Source of the DNA: Collinsella aerofaciens
Lineage (GTDB): Bacteria > Actinomycetota > Coriobacteriia > Coriobacteriales > Coriobacteriaceae
Reading direction: 5' to 3'
NCBI GenBank assembly: GCA_008671135.1
Contig: RQAP01000047.1
Span: 62,001 to 126,000, forward strand
Length of the DNA: 64,000 nucleotides
The number at the start of each line of letters is the position of its first letter. The stretch's first letter is position 1. Shown piece after piece: positions 15,451-23,595 of this stretch. The position numbers were made by a program, and so were the translations under genes. Below the pieces are notes generated by a model. That model saw nothing but the letters and a program-made list of their open reading frames with translations, was not told the origin of the DNA and did no database searches.

Positions 15451-16349
15451 TACAGCACGCCTCCGATCATCAGCATCAGCTGCGCGGTGATGCAGCCGAA
15501 GATAAGCGAATCGCTTCGATCGAGCATGCCGCCGTGGCCCGGGATAAGGTTACCGGAATCCTTGACGCCCACACCGCGCTTGATGCGCGACTCGATAAGG
15601 TCGCCGATAACGCCCAGAATGGACACGACCACGCCGCACAGCAGCGCATAGGGCAGGCTGAGCTTGTAGAGGTGCGTCGCCCACAGGATGAGCCAAATCA
15701 AAACCGAGCCCAGGATGCCGCCGACAAACCCCTCCCAGCTCTTTTTGGGAGAGATCTTGGGAACCATCTTATGCTTGCCGATACGGCTGCCCACGATGTA
15801 GGCAAACGAATCGGAGACCCAAAGGGACGCGCAAACGCCCACCGAAAGCAGGGCGCCGGCAAAACCGGGCACGGCATCGCGCAGCAGCACGATAGCCGAC
15901 AGCATAAAGCCAGTGTAAATGGGACCCATGAGCGTCACGGCCACATCAGAGATTCGGGTACGCGGCGACCAGACATACCAAATGCCCACAGCGAGCATCA
16001 GAGCAAAAAGCAGGGCATTCAGCAACATCGAATCGCCCAACGCCGACAGCGGAAAGAGTACGGCGGCAGCGATACCCATGCGCTCGTTAGCCATCTTGCC
16101 ATCGAGCCTTGTCATACGGAAAAACTCATAGCAGCACAGACCGCTCATGACAGAAACAAAGATGGCCGTGGGCACGATACCCAAAACCAGGCACAGGATA
16201 AAGACAACGGCGTAGACGATACCGGCGGCGGCACGGGTAATAAAGCCCGCCAGCCACGTACCGGTTCCGCTCTTCGCCGCAGGCGCTCCCGCAGTGGCAG
16301 CTTTGCGCGCAGGCGCTTTGGGAGCAGTTGCCTTGGGACGATCGGACAC
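15450..16349 (-). CDS. cdsA: Phosphatidate cytidylyltransferase (CDP-diacylglycerol synthase)
   Basis: Membrane enzyme making CDP-diacylglycerol, precursor of acidic phospholipids. The 299-residue protein has about eight hydrophobic segments and the C-terminal CdsA signature KRGVGVKDSGNLIPGHGG followed by MLDRSD. The first 30 residues are an unusual Ala/Lys/Pro-rich, soluble extension. GTG 16349 has GGAGG 7 nt upstream. It follows uppS closely and is coupled to dxr. Confidence 0.95.
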   Translation of the reverse strand: MSDRPKATAPKAPARKAATAGAPAAKSGTGTWLAGFITRAAAGIVYAVVFILCLVLGIVPTAIFVSVMSGLCCYEFFRMTRLDGKMANERMGIAAAVLFPLSALGDSMLLNALLFALMLAVGIWYVWSPRTRISDVAVTLMGPIYTGFMLSAIVLLRDAVPGFAGALLSVGVCASLWVSDSFAYIVGSRIGKHKMVPKISPKKSWEGFVGGILGSVLIWLILWATHLYKLSLPYALLCGVVVSILGVIGDLIESRIKRGVGVKDSGNLIPGHGGMLDRSDSLIFGCITAQLMLMIGGVL

Positions 16350-16351
16350 GA

Positions 16352-17146
16352 TTAAGCCTCCTCGGTCTTGCTCAGTCCACCAAACCTACGGTCACGGCCC
16401 TGATAGGCCAAAATGGCGTCGACAAGGCCCCAACGATCAAAGTCGGGCCAATAGGTATCGGTGACGTAGAATTCGGAATAAGCCACCTGCCACAGCAGAT
16501 AGTTCGAAAGGCGCAGCTCACCAGAAGTGCGAATCACAAGCTCAGGATCGGGAAGGCCAGCGGTATAGAGGTGGGAAGCCACCATGTCGTCATCAATTGC
16601 GGCAGGATCGATCTTACCGGCGGCAGCGTCGAATGCGATCTGACGGACAGCGCGGGTAATCTCGGCACGCGCGCCGTAGTTGACGGCAAGCGCCAGCGTC
16701 ATACCGGTGTGATCGGCGCACTCGGCAAGACCGCGTTCAAAAACGTCGCGGGTCTTCTTGGGCAGCGCGGAAATGTCACCCAAAAAGACAACACGCACGT
16801 TTTCGCGCTTCAGAAGCGGCAGCTCGTCGATGAACGTCTTAGCAAACAGATGCATCAAGACGTTGACCTCATGCTGCGGGCGGTTCCAATTTTCGGTAGA
16901 AAACGCATAGGCCGAAAGCACGTCGACGCCCAGGCGCACGCAGGCGGTAATGATTTCGCGAAGGGAGACAATACCCGCCTTGTGGCCCTCGGTGCGTGCA
17001 AGACCGCGCGACGTAGCCCAACGACCGTTGCCGTCCATGATGCACGAGATATGGTGCGGAATGTTATTGAGGTCAAGGTCGGAAAAACCGACGCCCGCAG
17101 GGGCGTCGGCAAAGTACTCGACCAGTTTATGCTCGTCGTATTGCAC
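16352..17146 (-). CDS. uppS: Undecaprenyl diphosphate synthase (cis-prenyltransferase)
   Basis: Elongates FPP with IPP to the C55 carrier used for peptidoglycan. The 264-residue protein has the IPP synthase motifs CIMDGNGRWATSRG (about 35-48), AFSTENWNRP and the C-terminal LVIRTSGELRLSNYLLWQ. GTG 17146 lies one base after the frr stop codon with GGAG inside frr. The order frr-uppS-cdsA-dxr-rseP matches Firmicutes and many Actinobacteria. Confidence 0.97.
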   Translation of the reverse strand: MQYDEHKLVEYFADAPAGVGFSDLDLNNIPHHISCIMDGNGRWATSRGLARTEGHKAGIVSLREIITACVRLGVDVLSAYAFSTENWNRPQHEVNVLMHLFAKTFIDELPLLKRENVRVVFLGDISALPKKTRDVFERGLAECADHTGMTLALAVNYGARAEITRAVRQIAFDAAAGKIDPAAIDDDMVASHLYTAGLPDPELVIRTSGELRLSNYLLWQVAYSEFYVTDTYWPDFDRWGLVDAILAYQGRDRRFGGLSKTEEA

Positions 17147-17147
17147 C

Positions 17148-17684
17148 TTAGATCTCCATGACCTCGGCTTCTTTTTCCTTCAGAAGCTCCTCGACCTTGG
17201 CGACATACTCATCGGTGTGCTTCTGGACCTTGGCCTGCTCGCGACGGACATCGTCCTCGGTGAGCTCCTCATCGCGCTCGAGCTTGTTGTTGAAGTCGCG
17301 ACGGATGTTACGGATAGACACCTTGGCCTGCTCTGCGTACTCGCGGCACTCCTTGACGAGCTCGCGACGGCGCTCCTCGGTGGGAGCCGGGAACGGCAGA
17401 CGAACGACGGTGCCATCGGAGTTGGGGGTAATACCCAAATCGGAAGCGCCGATGGCCTTGACGATAGCGTTGATGAGCGCCTTGTCCCACGGCTCGATGA
17501 GCAGCATGTGGGCCTCGGGGGTCTTTACGGCGGCCACCTGCGTGACCGGCGTGGGAACACCGTAATAATCGACGGTGATGTCGGACAGAATGTTAGCGTT
17601 GGCTCGGCCGGTACGGACCTTGGAGAAGTTATGCTTGAGGGACTCGAGCGACTTGTCCATGTGGGCGGTGATGTTCTCTGCCAT
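17148..17684 (-). CDS. frr: Ribosome recycling factor
   Basis: Splits post-termination ribosomes together with EF-G. The 178-residue protein is slightly shorter than the usual 185. It shows the family core HNFSKVRTGRANANIL, the domain-II segment and the C-terminal EERRRELVKECREYAEQAKV helix. It lies 2 nt after pyrH in the same operon. Confidence 0.97.
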   Translation of the reverse strand: MAENITAHMDKSLESLKHNFSKVRTGRANANILSDITVDYYGVPTPVTQVAAVKTPEAHMLLIEPWDKALINAIVKAIGASDLGITPNSDGTVVRLPFPAPTEERRRELVKECREYAEQAKVSIRNIRRDFNNKLERDEELTEDDVRREQAKVQKHTDEYVAKVEELLKEKEAEVMEI

Positions 17685-17686
17685 GC

Positions 17687-18409
17687 TTAATCCTCCTGAT
17701 AGACGAGCGTGCCGACGGGCTCACCCGAAAGCGCGCGCTTGACGGTGTCCTCGCCATCGATGTTGAGGACCAAAATCGGCATACGGTTATCCTGGCACAA
17801 TGCCGTAGCCGTGGAATCCATAACCTGCAGACCGCGGACGAGTACCTCGTGATAGGTAATCTTGTCAAAACGGACGGCATCGGCGCACTTGACGGGATCC
17901 TTGTCGTAAATGCCATCAACCTTGGTGGCTTTAATCAGAATCTCGGCGCCGATCTCGCACGCACGAAGAGCAGCGGCGGTGTCGGTCGTAAAGTACGGAT
18001 TGCCCGAGCCGGCGGCAAAAATAACGACGTTGCCCTTGGAAAGGTGGTTGATGGCGCGACGGCGAATATAGGGCTCGCAGATCTCGTTCATCTGGATAGC
18101 GCTCATCACGCGGCAGGGAACATCGTTATGCTCGAAGGCATCCTGCAGGGCGAGCGCGTTCATCACGGTTGCCAGCATGCCCATGTAGTCGGCCTGAGCA
18201 CGCTCCATGCCACCGGCAGCGCCTGCCATGCCGCGGAAAATATTGCCGCCGCCGACAACGACGCCGACCTCATGGCCAACGGCGAGCAGCTCCTTGACCT
18301 GCTTAGCAAGATGGTCGGTAACCTTGGGGTCGATGCCATATTGGCCGTCGCCCATCAGCGCTTCGCCGGAAAGCTTAAGAAGCACACGTTTATATCGGAT
18401 GTCGGACAA
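17687..18409 (-). CDS. pyrH: UMP kinase
   Basis: Phosphorylates UMP to UDP; hexameric amino-acid-kinase fold. The 240-residue protein has LLKLSGEALMG at the N-terminus, the GGGNIFRG glycine loop, and TTDTAAALRA near the nucleotide site. Start is TTG 18409 with AAAGGAGG 6 nt upstream. It is the first gene of an eight-gene operon ending at proS and is separated from tsf by a terminator and its own promoter. Confidence 0.97.
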   Translation of the reverse strand: MSDIRYKRVLLKLSGEALMGDGQYGIDPKVTDHLAKQVKELLAVGHEVGVVVGGGNIFRGMAGAAGGMERAQADYMGMLATVMNALALQDAFEHNDVPCRVMSAIQMNEICEPYIRRRAINHLSKGNVVIFAAGSGNPYFTTDTAAALRACEIGAEILIKATKVDGIYDKDPVKCADAVRFDKITYHEVLVRGLQVMDSTATALCQDNRMPILVLNIDGEDTVKRALSGEPVGTLVYQED

Positions 18410-18439
18410 AGCGATCCTCCTTTAGATTGAACTCTCAAC

Positions 18440-18448
18440 ATTCTATCA
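18440..18448 (-). promoter_or_regulatory. pyrH promoter (extended -10)
   Basis: On the minus strand TGATAGAAT fits TGnTATAAT with one mismatch and lies about 30 nt before the pyrH start, just after the tsf terminator. No good -35 was seen, which is acceptable for an extended -10 site. Confidence 0.5.
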
Positions 18449-18469
18449 AAGGCTCTAAGAAGAGCCATG

Positions 18470-18504
18470 AAAAAGCAGGCTGTGAGTAAAACCCACAGCC
18501 TGCT
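18470..18504 (-). terminator. Intrinsic terminator of rpsB-tsf
   Basis: GCAGGCTGTG pairs with CACAGCCTGC on the minus strand and is followed by TTTTTCAT. It lies just past the tsf stop. Confidence 0.9.
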
Positions 18505-18527
18505 CATTACCAGCTACAAGAGCTTAT

Positions 18528-19397
18528 TTACTCGCCACGGACCAGACGGTCAAAGGCAACGACGGTAATGGTGTCGCCGAGCTCCTTGGAGACCTGCTCA
18601 GCGTACTTCTTGATGGTGAGGGAGCTGTCCTTAATGAACTCCTGCTCGGTGAGCACGGACTGCTTGTAGAACTTCTCCAGACGGCCGACAGCCATCTTCT
18701 CCTGGATAGCCTCGGGCTTGCCGGACTCGGCAGCCTGGGCCATGTAAATCTGCTTCTCGTGCTCGACGGTCTCGGCCGGAACCTGATCGCGGGTAGCGCA
18801 GATCGGGGCGACGGCGGCAACCTGAAGGGCAACGTCGTGAGCGAAGGTCTTGAAGGACTCAGCCTGAGCGGTCTCGGCCTTCTCGAAGGCGAACTCGACG
18901 AGGACGCCGATCTTACCACCCATGTGGATGTAAGAAGCGAGCGCGCCGTTCTCAGCCTTGCGGGCAGCGAAGCGGGAGATCTTCATGTTCTCGCCCATGA
19001 TGTGAATCATCTCGGTGAGCTCGGAGGAAACGGTCTCCTCGCCCATCGGCTTCTCGAGCAGAGCGTCGACATCGGCCGGCTCGGTGGTGGCGACAACCTC
19101 AGCGACCTTGGAAGCAAAGCCGGTGAACTTGGCGTTGGAGCCAACGAAGTCGGTCTCGCAGGAGAGCTCGAGCAGAGCGCCGGTCTTGCCATCCTCGGAG
19201 ACGAACGCGGCGACAGCGCCCTCGTTGGTCTCACGGCCAGCCTTCTTGGCAGCCTTGGCAAGGCCGTTCTTACGCAGAACGTCGACAGCGGCGTCCATGT
19301 CGCCGTCAGCCTCGACGAGAGCCTTCTTGCACTCCATCATCGGGGAGTCGGTCATCTCGCGGAGCTGCTTGACCATAGCGGCGGTAATCTGGGCCAT
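18528..19397 (-). CDS. tsf: Elongation factor Ts
   Basis: Guanine nucleotide exchange factor for EF-Tu. The 289-residue protein begins MAQITAAMVKQLREMTDSP with the diagnostic ECKKALVEADGDMDAA helix, and has the TDFVGSNAKF segment of EF-Ts. ATG 19397 has AAAGGA 6 nt upstream; the open frame extends five codons further without homology. It is 45 nt downstream of rpsB and shares its promoter. Confidence 0.97.
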   Translation of the reverse strand: MAQITAAMVKQLREMTDSPMMECKKALVEADGDMDAAVDVLRKNGLAKAAKKAGRETNEGAVAAFVSEDGKTGALLELSCETDFVGSNAKFTGFASKVAEVVATTEPADVDALLEKPMGEETVSSELTEMIHIMGENMKISRFAARKAENGALASYIHMGGKIGVLVEFAFEKAETAQAESFKTFAHDVALQVAAVAPICATRDQVPAETVEHEKQIYMAQAAESGKPEAIQEKMAVGRLEKFYKQSVLTEQEFIKDSSLTIKKYAEQVSKELGDTITVVAFDRLVRGE

Positions 19398-19442
19398 TGT
19401 GGTTCCTTTCAAAGAGATGAAAAAGAATTAACTAAGACTGAT

Positions 19443-20171
19443 TTACTCGGCCTTGGGCTCAGCGGCCATCTCGGCCTCGGAGACCTGCTCCTTGCCGGAG
19501 CCAGCGAGGCAGGCGTCAGCCATGAGCTCGCACATAAGGGTGACAGCGGAGATAGCGTCATCGTTGCAGGGGATGCCGTACTCGACCTCGTCGGGATCGG
19601 AGTTGGTGTCGATCAGAGCGACGACGGGGATGTTCAGGCGCTGGGCCTCCTTGATGGCGTTCTCCTCGCGCTTGGTGTCGATGACGAAGAGAGCCTGGGG
19701 CAGACCCTTCATGTCGCGGGCGCCACCGAGGTTGGTCTGGAGCTTGGTGAGCTCCTTGCCGAGCACAGCCTGCTCCTTCTTGGGCAGAACAGCCATGCGG
19801 CCGTCCTCGACCATAGCCTCGAGCTCCTCCATGCGGTTAATGCGGGAGCGGATGGTGACGAAGTTGGTCAGCATGCCGCCGAGCCAACGCTGGTTGATGT
19901 AAGGCATGTTGGCGCGCTCAGCAGCGTTCTTGACGGCCTCCTGAGCCTGCTTCTTGGTGCCGACAAACAGCACGTTGCCACCCTTGGCGACGTTCTTGAC
20001 GAAGGTGTAGGCCTGGTCGGCGTCGAGGATGGTCTGCTTGAGGTCGAGGATGTAGATGCCGTTGCGCTCACCGAAGATGAACGGCTTCATCTTGGGGTTC
20101 CAGCGACGGGTCTGGTGACCGAAGTGGCAGCCGGCCTCGAGCAGGGTGCGGATATTAATCTTGGTAGCCAT
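19443..20171 (-). CDS. rpsB: 30S ribosomal protein S2
   Basis: Small-subunit protein of 242 residues with LLEAGCHFGHQTRRWNPKM at the N-terminus and VALIDTNSDPDEVEYGIPCN near the C-terminus, both classical S2 signatures. The last 15 residues are acidic. CAGGAGG lies 6 nt before ATG 20171. It is the promoter-proximal gene of the rpsB-tsf unit. Confidence 0.98.
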   Translation of the reverse strand: MATKINIRTLLEAGCHFGHQTRRWNPKMKPFIFGERNGIYILDLKQTILDADQAYTFVKNVAKGGNVLFVGTKKQAQEAVKNAAERANMPYINQRWLGGMLTNFVTIRSRINRMEELEAMVEDGRMAVLPKKEQAVLGKELTKLQTNLGGARDMKGLPQALFVIDTKREENAIKEAQRLNIPVVALIDTNSDPDEVEYGIPCNDDAISAVTLMCELMADACLAGSGKEQVSEAEMAAEPKAE

Positions 20172-20306
20172 GTTAAACCTCCTGTGGTTTGCCTCCGCGC
20201 GGGGTCATCCTCCAAAACCAACCCGGACATGTGCTACCAAAGCCCGGGCACCACGGTATGAAGTAGCCGCGCGTGCGTGATAAAAACATGTTGCCGTGAA
20301 GCAACC
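20172..20306 (-). promoter_or_regulatory. Structured 5' leader of rpsB
   Basis: About 135 nt separate the predicted transcription start from rpsB. The leader can form GTTGC-TTCACG-GCAAC and CCCGG...CCGGG hairpins. S2 autoregulates its mRNA in Escherichia coli through leader structure. A similar role here is inference; no known S2 leader consensus was verified. Confidence 0.35.
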
Positions 20307-20312
20307 CGATGA

Positions 20313-20341
20313 ATGATAGCAGGAATGCATCTTCCTGCCAA
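20313..20341 (-). promoter_or_regulatory. rpsB promoter
   Basis: On the minus strand TTGGCA and TATCAT are separated by exactly 17 nt, a near-consensus vegetative promoter about 140 nt before rpsB. It lies just past the xer stop codon region, so xer transcription from upstream may also enter rpsB. Confidence 0.8.
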
Positions 20342-20390
20342 CCCGCAATCAAAACCACACACCTGAGTGCGGCGCGGGACGTCCCAGCCA

Positions 20391-21311
20391 CTATTCGCCG
20401 CGGGGATGGGCTTGAGCCACGGCACGTTTGAGCCGATCGGGTGTGAGATGCGTGTAGATCTGCGTCGTGGACAGGCTCGCATGACCCAGCAGCTCTTGAA
20501 CCGAGCGCAGGTCCGCACCGCCCTCGAGCAAGTCGGTCGCAAAGGTATGGCGCATCGCATGCGGGGCGATGTCAGCCGGAATGCCGGCGAGCGTCGCCAG
20601 CGTATGGAACCGCCGCCGGAGCATGGCAGCGCTCATGCGATTGCCGCGCGCCGATATAAACAGCGGATGCGGCCCGGTAGCGAGGTCACGGCGCTTTGCC
20701 CGAGCGAGCAACTCCGGCCTCCCCTCCTCAATATAGAGACGCGTCGCCTCGAGTGCGCGACGGTACAGAGGAACGATGCGCTCCTTGCTCCCCTTGCCCC
20801 ACAGGCGCAGTGTGCGCTCGGACCATGAGATGGATTCCACATTGAGCGCCGCAAGCTCTGAGATGCGGGCACCCGAGGCATAGAGCAACTCGAGCATCGC
20901 CGCATCGCGCAGTCCCGCGGGTGATGAGGTATCGGGGGCTTTGAGGAGTGCCTCCACCTGTTGAGTCGTAAGGACGCCCGGCAGGTCGCGCGGCAGCTTG
21001 GGCGATGCGATCGCCGAGACCGCATCGCCCTCGACAATCCCCTCGACAGCCATCCACCGATAGAGTGAGCGAATGGCAGACAGGTGTGCCGCAAGGGTCC
21101 GAGCCGCCACCTGGCCACGCGACAGCTCGGCCAAATAGGAACGAACGGTCCGTACGTCGGCGGCGCGAGCGTCGATGCCCTCGCGTTCGCACCAGGCAGC
21201 AAAGCGCTCCAGCCTCGAGCCATAGGCCGTCACCGTGTTGGGAGAAAGTCCCTCGACGCGTGCGATATAGGCGATAAACGAGTCGACGGTGTCGTACAGG
21301 TCAAAGGCTAT
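20391..21311 (-). CDS. Tyrosine recombinase XerC/XerD-like
   Basis: Site-specific recombinase, probably for chromosome dimer resolution. The catalytic R-K-H-R-H-Y set is visible: SGARISELA, GKGSKERIVP, HAMRHTFATDLL, LLGHASLSTTQIYTH. The N-terminal SAM-like domain signature (VDSFIAYIARVEGLSPNTVTAY) lies upstream of the first standard start (GTG 21233), so the protein must begin earlier. No ATG, GTG or TTG is in frame there; ATA 21311 lies 9 nt after GGAGG and CTG 21299 is another option. From 21311 it would be 306 residues, normal for Xer. It overlaps the trmFO stop by 4 nt. Confidence 0.85.
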   Translation of the reverse strand: MAFDLYDTVDSFIAYIARVEGLSPNTVTAYGSRLERFAAWCEREGIDARAADVRTVRSYLAELSRGQVAARTLAAHLSAIRSLYRWMAVEGIVEGDAVSAIASPKLPRDLPGVLTTQQVEALLKAPDTSSPAGLRDAAMLELLYASGARISELAALNVESISWSERTLRLWGKGSKERIVPLYRRALEATRLYIEEGRPELLARAKRRDLATGPHPLFISARGNRMSAAMLRRRFHTLATLAGIPADIAPHAMRHTFATDLLEGGADLRSVQELLGHASLSTTQIYTHLTPDRLKRAVAQAHPRGE

Positions 21312-22645
21312 GACCGGTCGCCTCCAAACAGATCGGGGCGAGTAGCCAGATAGGCGTCAAGGGCCTCGAGCGCACGGTCCGCATAGGCCTGGTAGCGGTC
21401 GCGCTTGCTGCGGCGCTTACCATCCTCGAGTGGCGGCACCAGGCCAAAGTTGACATGCATGGGCTGATAGCCCACGGTGGCAGGATCGGTCGCATAGCCC
21501 ACGAGCGCACCCAGGGCGCCCACGCGGGGCAACTCGACGGAATCGGCGCCGATAGCCTCTGCATAGGTGTTGAGCGCCGCGAGCAGACCTGTCGCCACGG
21601 CTTCCATGTACCCCTCGGTGCCGGTGATCTGACCGGCCAGGCGCACGCCGGTACCGGGCACGGCAAAGGTGCCATCGAGCACGTGTGGAGCGTCGACAAA
21701 GGTATTGCGGTGCATGACACCGTAGCGGAAGAACTCAGCGTTCTCCAGGCCCGGCACCATATGGAAGACGCGCTTCTGCTCGCCAAAGGTCAGGTTGGTC
21801 TGGAAGCCCACCAGATTGTAAGCGGTCTTCTCCTTGTTCTCGGCACGAAGCTGAATCGCCGCCCAGGGGCGACGTCCGGTACGCGGGTCGGTGAGGCCGA
21901 CGGGCTTCATGGCGCCAAAGCGAATGGCGTCCTTGCCGGTGCGCGCAACCTCCTCGGCAGGCTGGCAGGCCTGGAACAGATCGCCGCCCTCAAAGTCCTT
22001 GAGCACCACGCGGTCGGCCGTGGTAAGCGCCTCGATAAAGGCCTCGTACTCATCCTTGTTGAGCGGAGCGTTGAGATAGTCGCCGCTCCCCTGCTCCTCG
22101 TAGCGCGACTGCGAGAACAGCACGTCCATATCGAGCGTGGAGGCATCGACGATCGGCGCCGCCGCATCAAAGAATGCCAGGGCATCGCCACCGACGAGCT
22201 TCATAACCTCTTCGCTCAGCGCCGGTGAACACAGCGGGCCCGCGGCAATGACCACGTGACCCTCGGGAATCTGCGTGACCTCGCCGTGCACGACCTCGAT
22301 ATTGGGACGGGCGGCAACCTCGGCCTCGACAAGCTCGGAAAACTTGACGCGGTCGACCGCCAGGGCACCGCCGGCGAGAACAGCCGCGCGATGGGCGCAA
22401 TCGAGCAGGACTGAACCCATGCGCTCAAGCTCGGCCTTCAGCAAACCAGCCGCGGAATCCGGACGGGTCGACTTAAACGAATTGGAGCAGACGAGCTCTG
22501 CCAGGTGATCGGTATGGTGGGCCGGGGAGCTCACCTGGGGGCGCATCTCGCACAGCTTTACGGCAAACCCGCGATCTGCCAGCTGGATCGCGCACTCCGA
22601 ACCCGCCAGACCGCCACCGATAACTGTCACCTGATCGAACTGCAT
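21308..22645 (-). CDS. trmFO: Methylenetetrahydrofolate-tRNA-(uracil-5-)-methyltransferase TrmFO
   Basis: Folate/FAD-dependent methylase forming m5U54 in the tRNA T-loop. The 445-residue protein has the FAD loop VIGGGLAGSECAIQLA at residues 8-23, the ELVCSNSFKS segment with a conserved cysteine, and the C-terminal GQITGTEGYMEA and GYQPMHVNFGL motifs. ATG 22645 has AAAGGTG 9 nt upstream. TrmFO is characteristic of Firmicutes and a few other phyla, usually next to topA, dprA and xerC as here (topA is absent). Confidence 0.96.
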   Translation of the reverse strand: MQFDQVTVIGGGLAGSECAIQLADRGFAVKLCEMRPQVSSPAHHTDHLAELVCSNSFKSTRPDSAAGLLKAELERMGSVLLDCAHRAAVLAGGALAVDRVKFSELVEAEVAARPNIEVVHGEVTQIPEGHVVIAAGPLCSPALSEEVMKLVGGDALAFFDAAAPIVDASTLDMDVLFSQSRYEEQGSGDYLNAPLNKDEYEAFIEALTTADRVVLKDFEGGDLFQACQPAEEVARTGKDAIRFGAMKPVGLTDPRTGRRPWAAIQLRAENKEKTAYNLVGFQTNLTFGEQKRVFHMVPGLENAEFFRYGVMHRNTFVDAPHVLDGTFAVPGTGVRLAGQITGTEGYMEAVATGLLAALNTYAEAIGADSVELPRVGALGALVGYATDPATVGYQPMHVNFGLVPPLEDGKRRSKRDRYQAYADRALEALDAYLATRPDLFGGDRS

Positions 22646-22659
22646 CTGCAAACACCTTT

Positions 22660-23595
22660 CTAATTGACACGTTTTCCATTGTGACCGAAGGGTGTCTGGG
22701 CGTGAAGGGCAAACTTGGAGGGCGCATACCTTCCATCCATCATGCGCTCGATAAGGCCCTCGAGTTCAAGCGAACCCAAGAGTTTGAGTACGCCGACAGC
22801 ATCGAGCGAGACGAGCGCCGCGATGTCGTCGACCTTGAGCGGAGAGGCGATGAGCGCATGCATCACGGTCTGCTGCGTTGGATCCAGGTCGGCAATGCCG
22901 GGAGCATCGGGGCGCGAGTAGCGCAGGGTTCCGTAGATGCGTGAGATAGCCATCTCGATAGATTCCTCGTCGACGATGCAGCAGGCACCGTTCGCAATGA
23001 GGTAATTCGTGCCACGCGACTCGGGCGATAGGATCGACCCCGGCACGGCAAGAAGTTCGCGCCCCAAATCCATCGCAGCCTCGGCTGTAGAAAACGTCCC
23101 GGAAGGCATACCCGCCTCGGATACAAAGAGGGCTTGCGACAGGGCCGCGATCACGCGATTGCGGCGCGGAAAGGCAAACTTGCGCGGACCCATGCCCCAC
23201 GGAGAGATCGACACGACCGCGCCACCCGTATCGAGCGTGCGCGTAATAAGCCCGGCGCTCGAACGCGGATAGACCACGTCGGCACCCGTCCCCAGCACCA
23301 CGACGTGTTTGCCGCCGGCGTTGACCGCAGCCCAACCCGAGGCCTGGTCACAACCGACCGCGCCGCCCGAAACTACCGTCACTCCCGCCTCGACCGCCAC
23401 CTTTGCCGCAAGCTCTGCCACGGCAAGACCATACGGCGAGGCCTTGCGCGCGCCGATGATGGAGAGCGCGGGCGACGAAAGCACCTCGGGGTTGCCGCGC
23501 ACATAAAGCGTCTGGGGTACATCAGAAAGCTCCAAAACGGTCTCGGGATACAATGCATCACCTGGGTGCAGCTCGAAGGTCCCCTCGGCCATCAT
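22660..23595 (-). CDS. dprA: DNA-processing protein DprA/Smf
   Basis: Loads RecA onto incoming single-stranded DNA during transformation. The 311-residue protein has the Rossmann-like core: SIIGARKASPYG, VVSGGAVGCDQASGWAA, VLGTGADVVYP and FPRRNRVIAALSQALFVSEA. A C-terminal winged-helix (DML1-like) domain covers roughly 235-295. ATG 23595 overlaps the comM stop (ATGATG); the next codon is also ATG. Adjacent comM supports a DNA-uptake role, although no competence pilus genes are in the window. Confidence 0.95.
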   Translation of the reverse strand: MMAEGTFELHPGDALYPETVLELSDVPQTLYVRGNPEVLSSPALSIIGARKASPYGLAVAELAAKVAVEAGVTVVSGGAVGCDQASGWAAVNAGGKHVVVLGTGADVVYPRSSAGLITRTLDTGGAVVSISPWGMGPRKFAFPRRNRVIAALSQALFVSEAGMPSGTFSTAEAAMDLGRELLAVPGSILSPESRGTNYLIANGACCIVDEESIEMAISRIYGTLRYSRPDAPGIADLDPTQQTVMHALIASPLKVDDIAALVSLDAVGVLKLLGSLELEGLIERMMDGRYAPSKFALHAQTPFGHNGKRVN

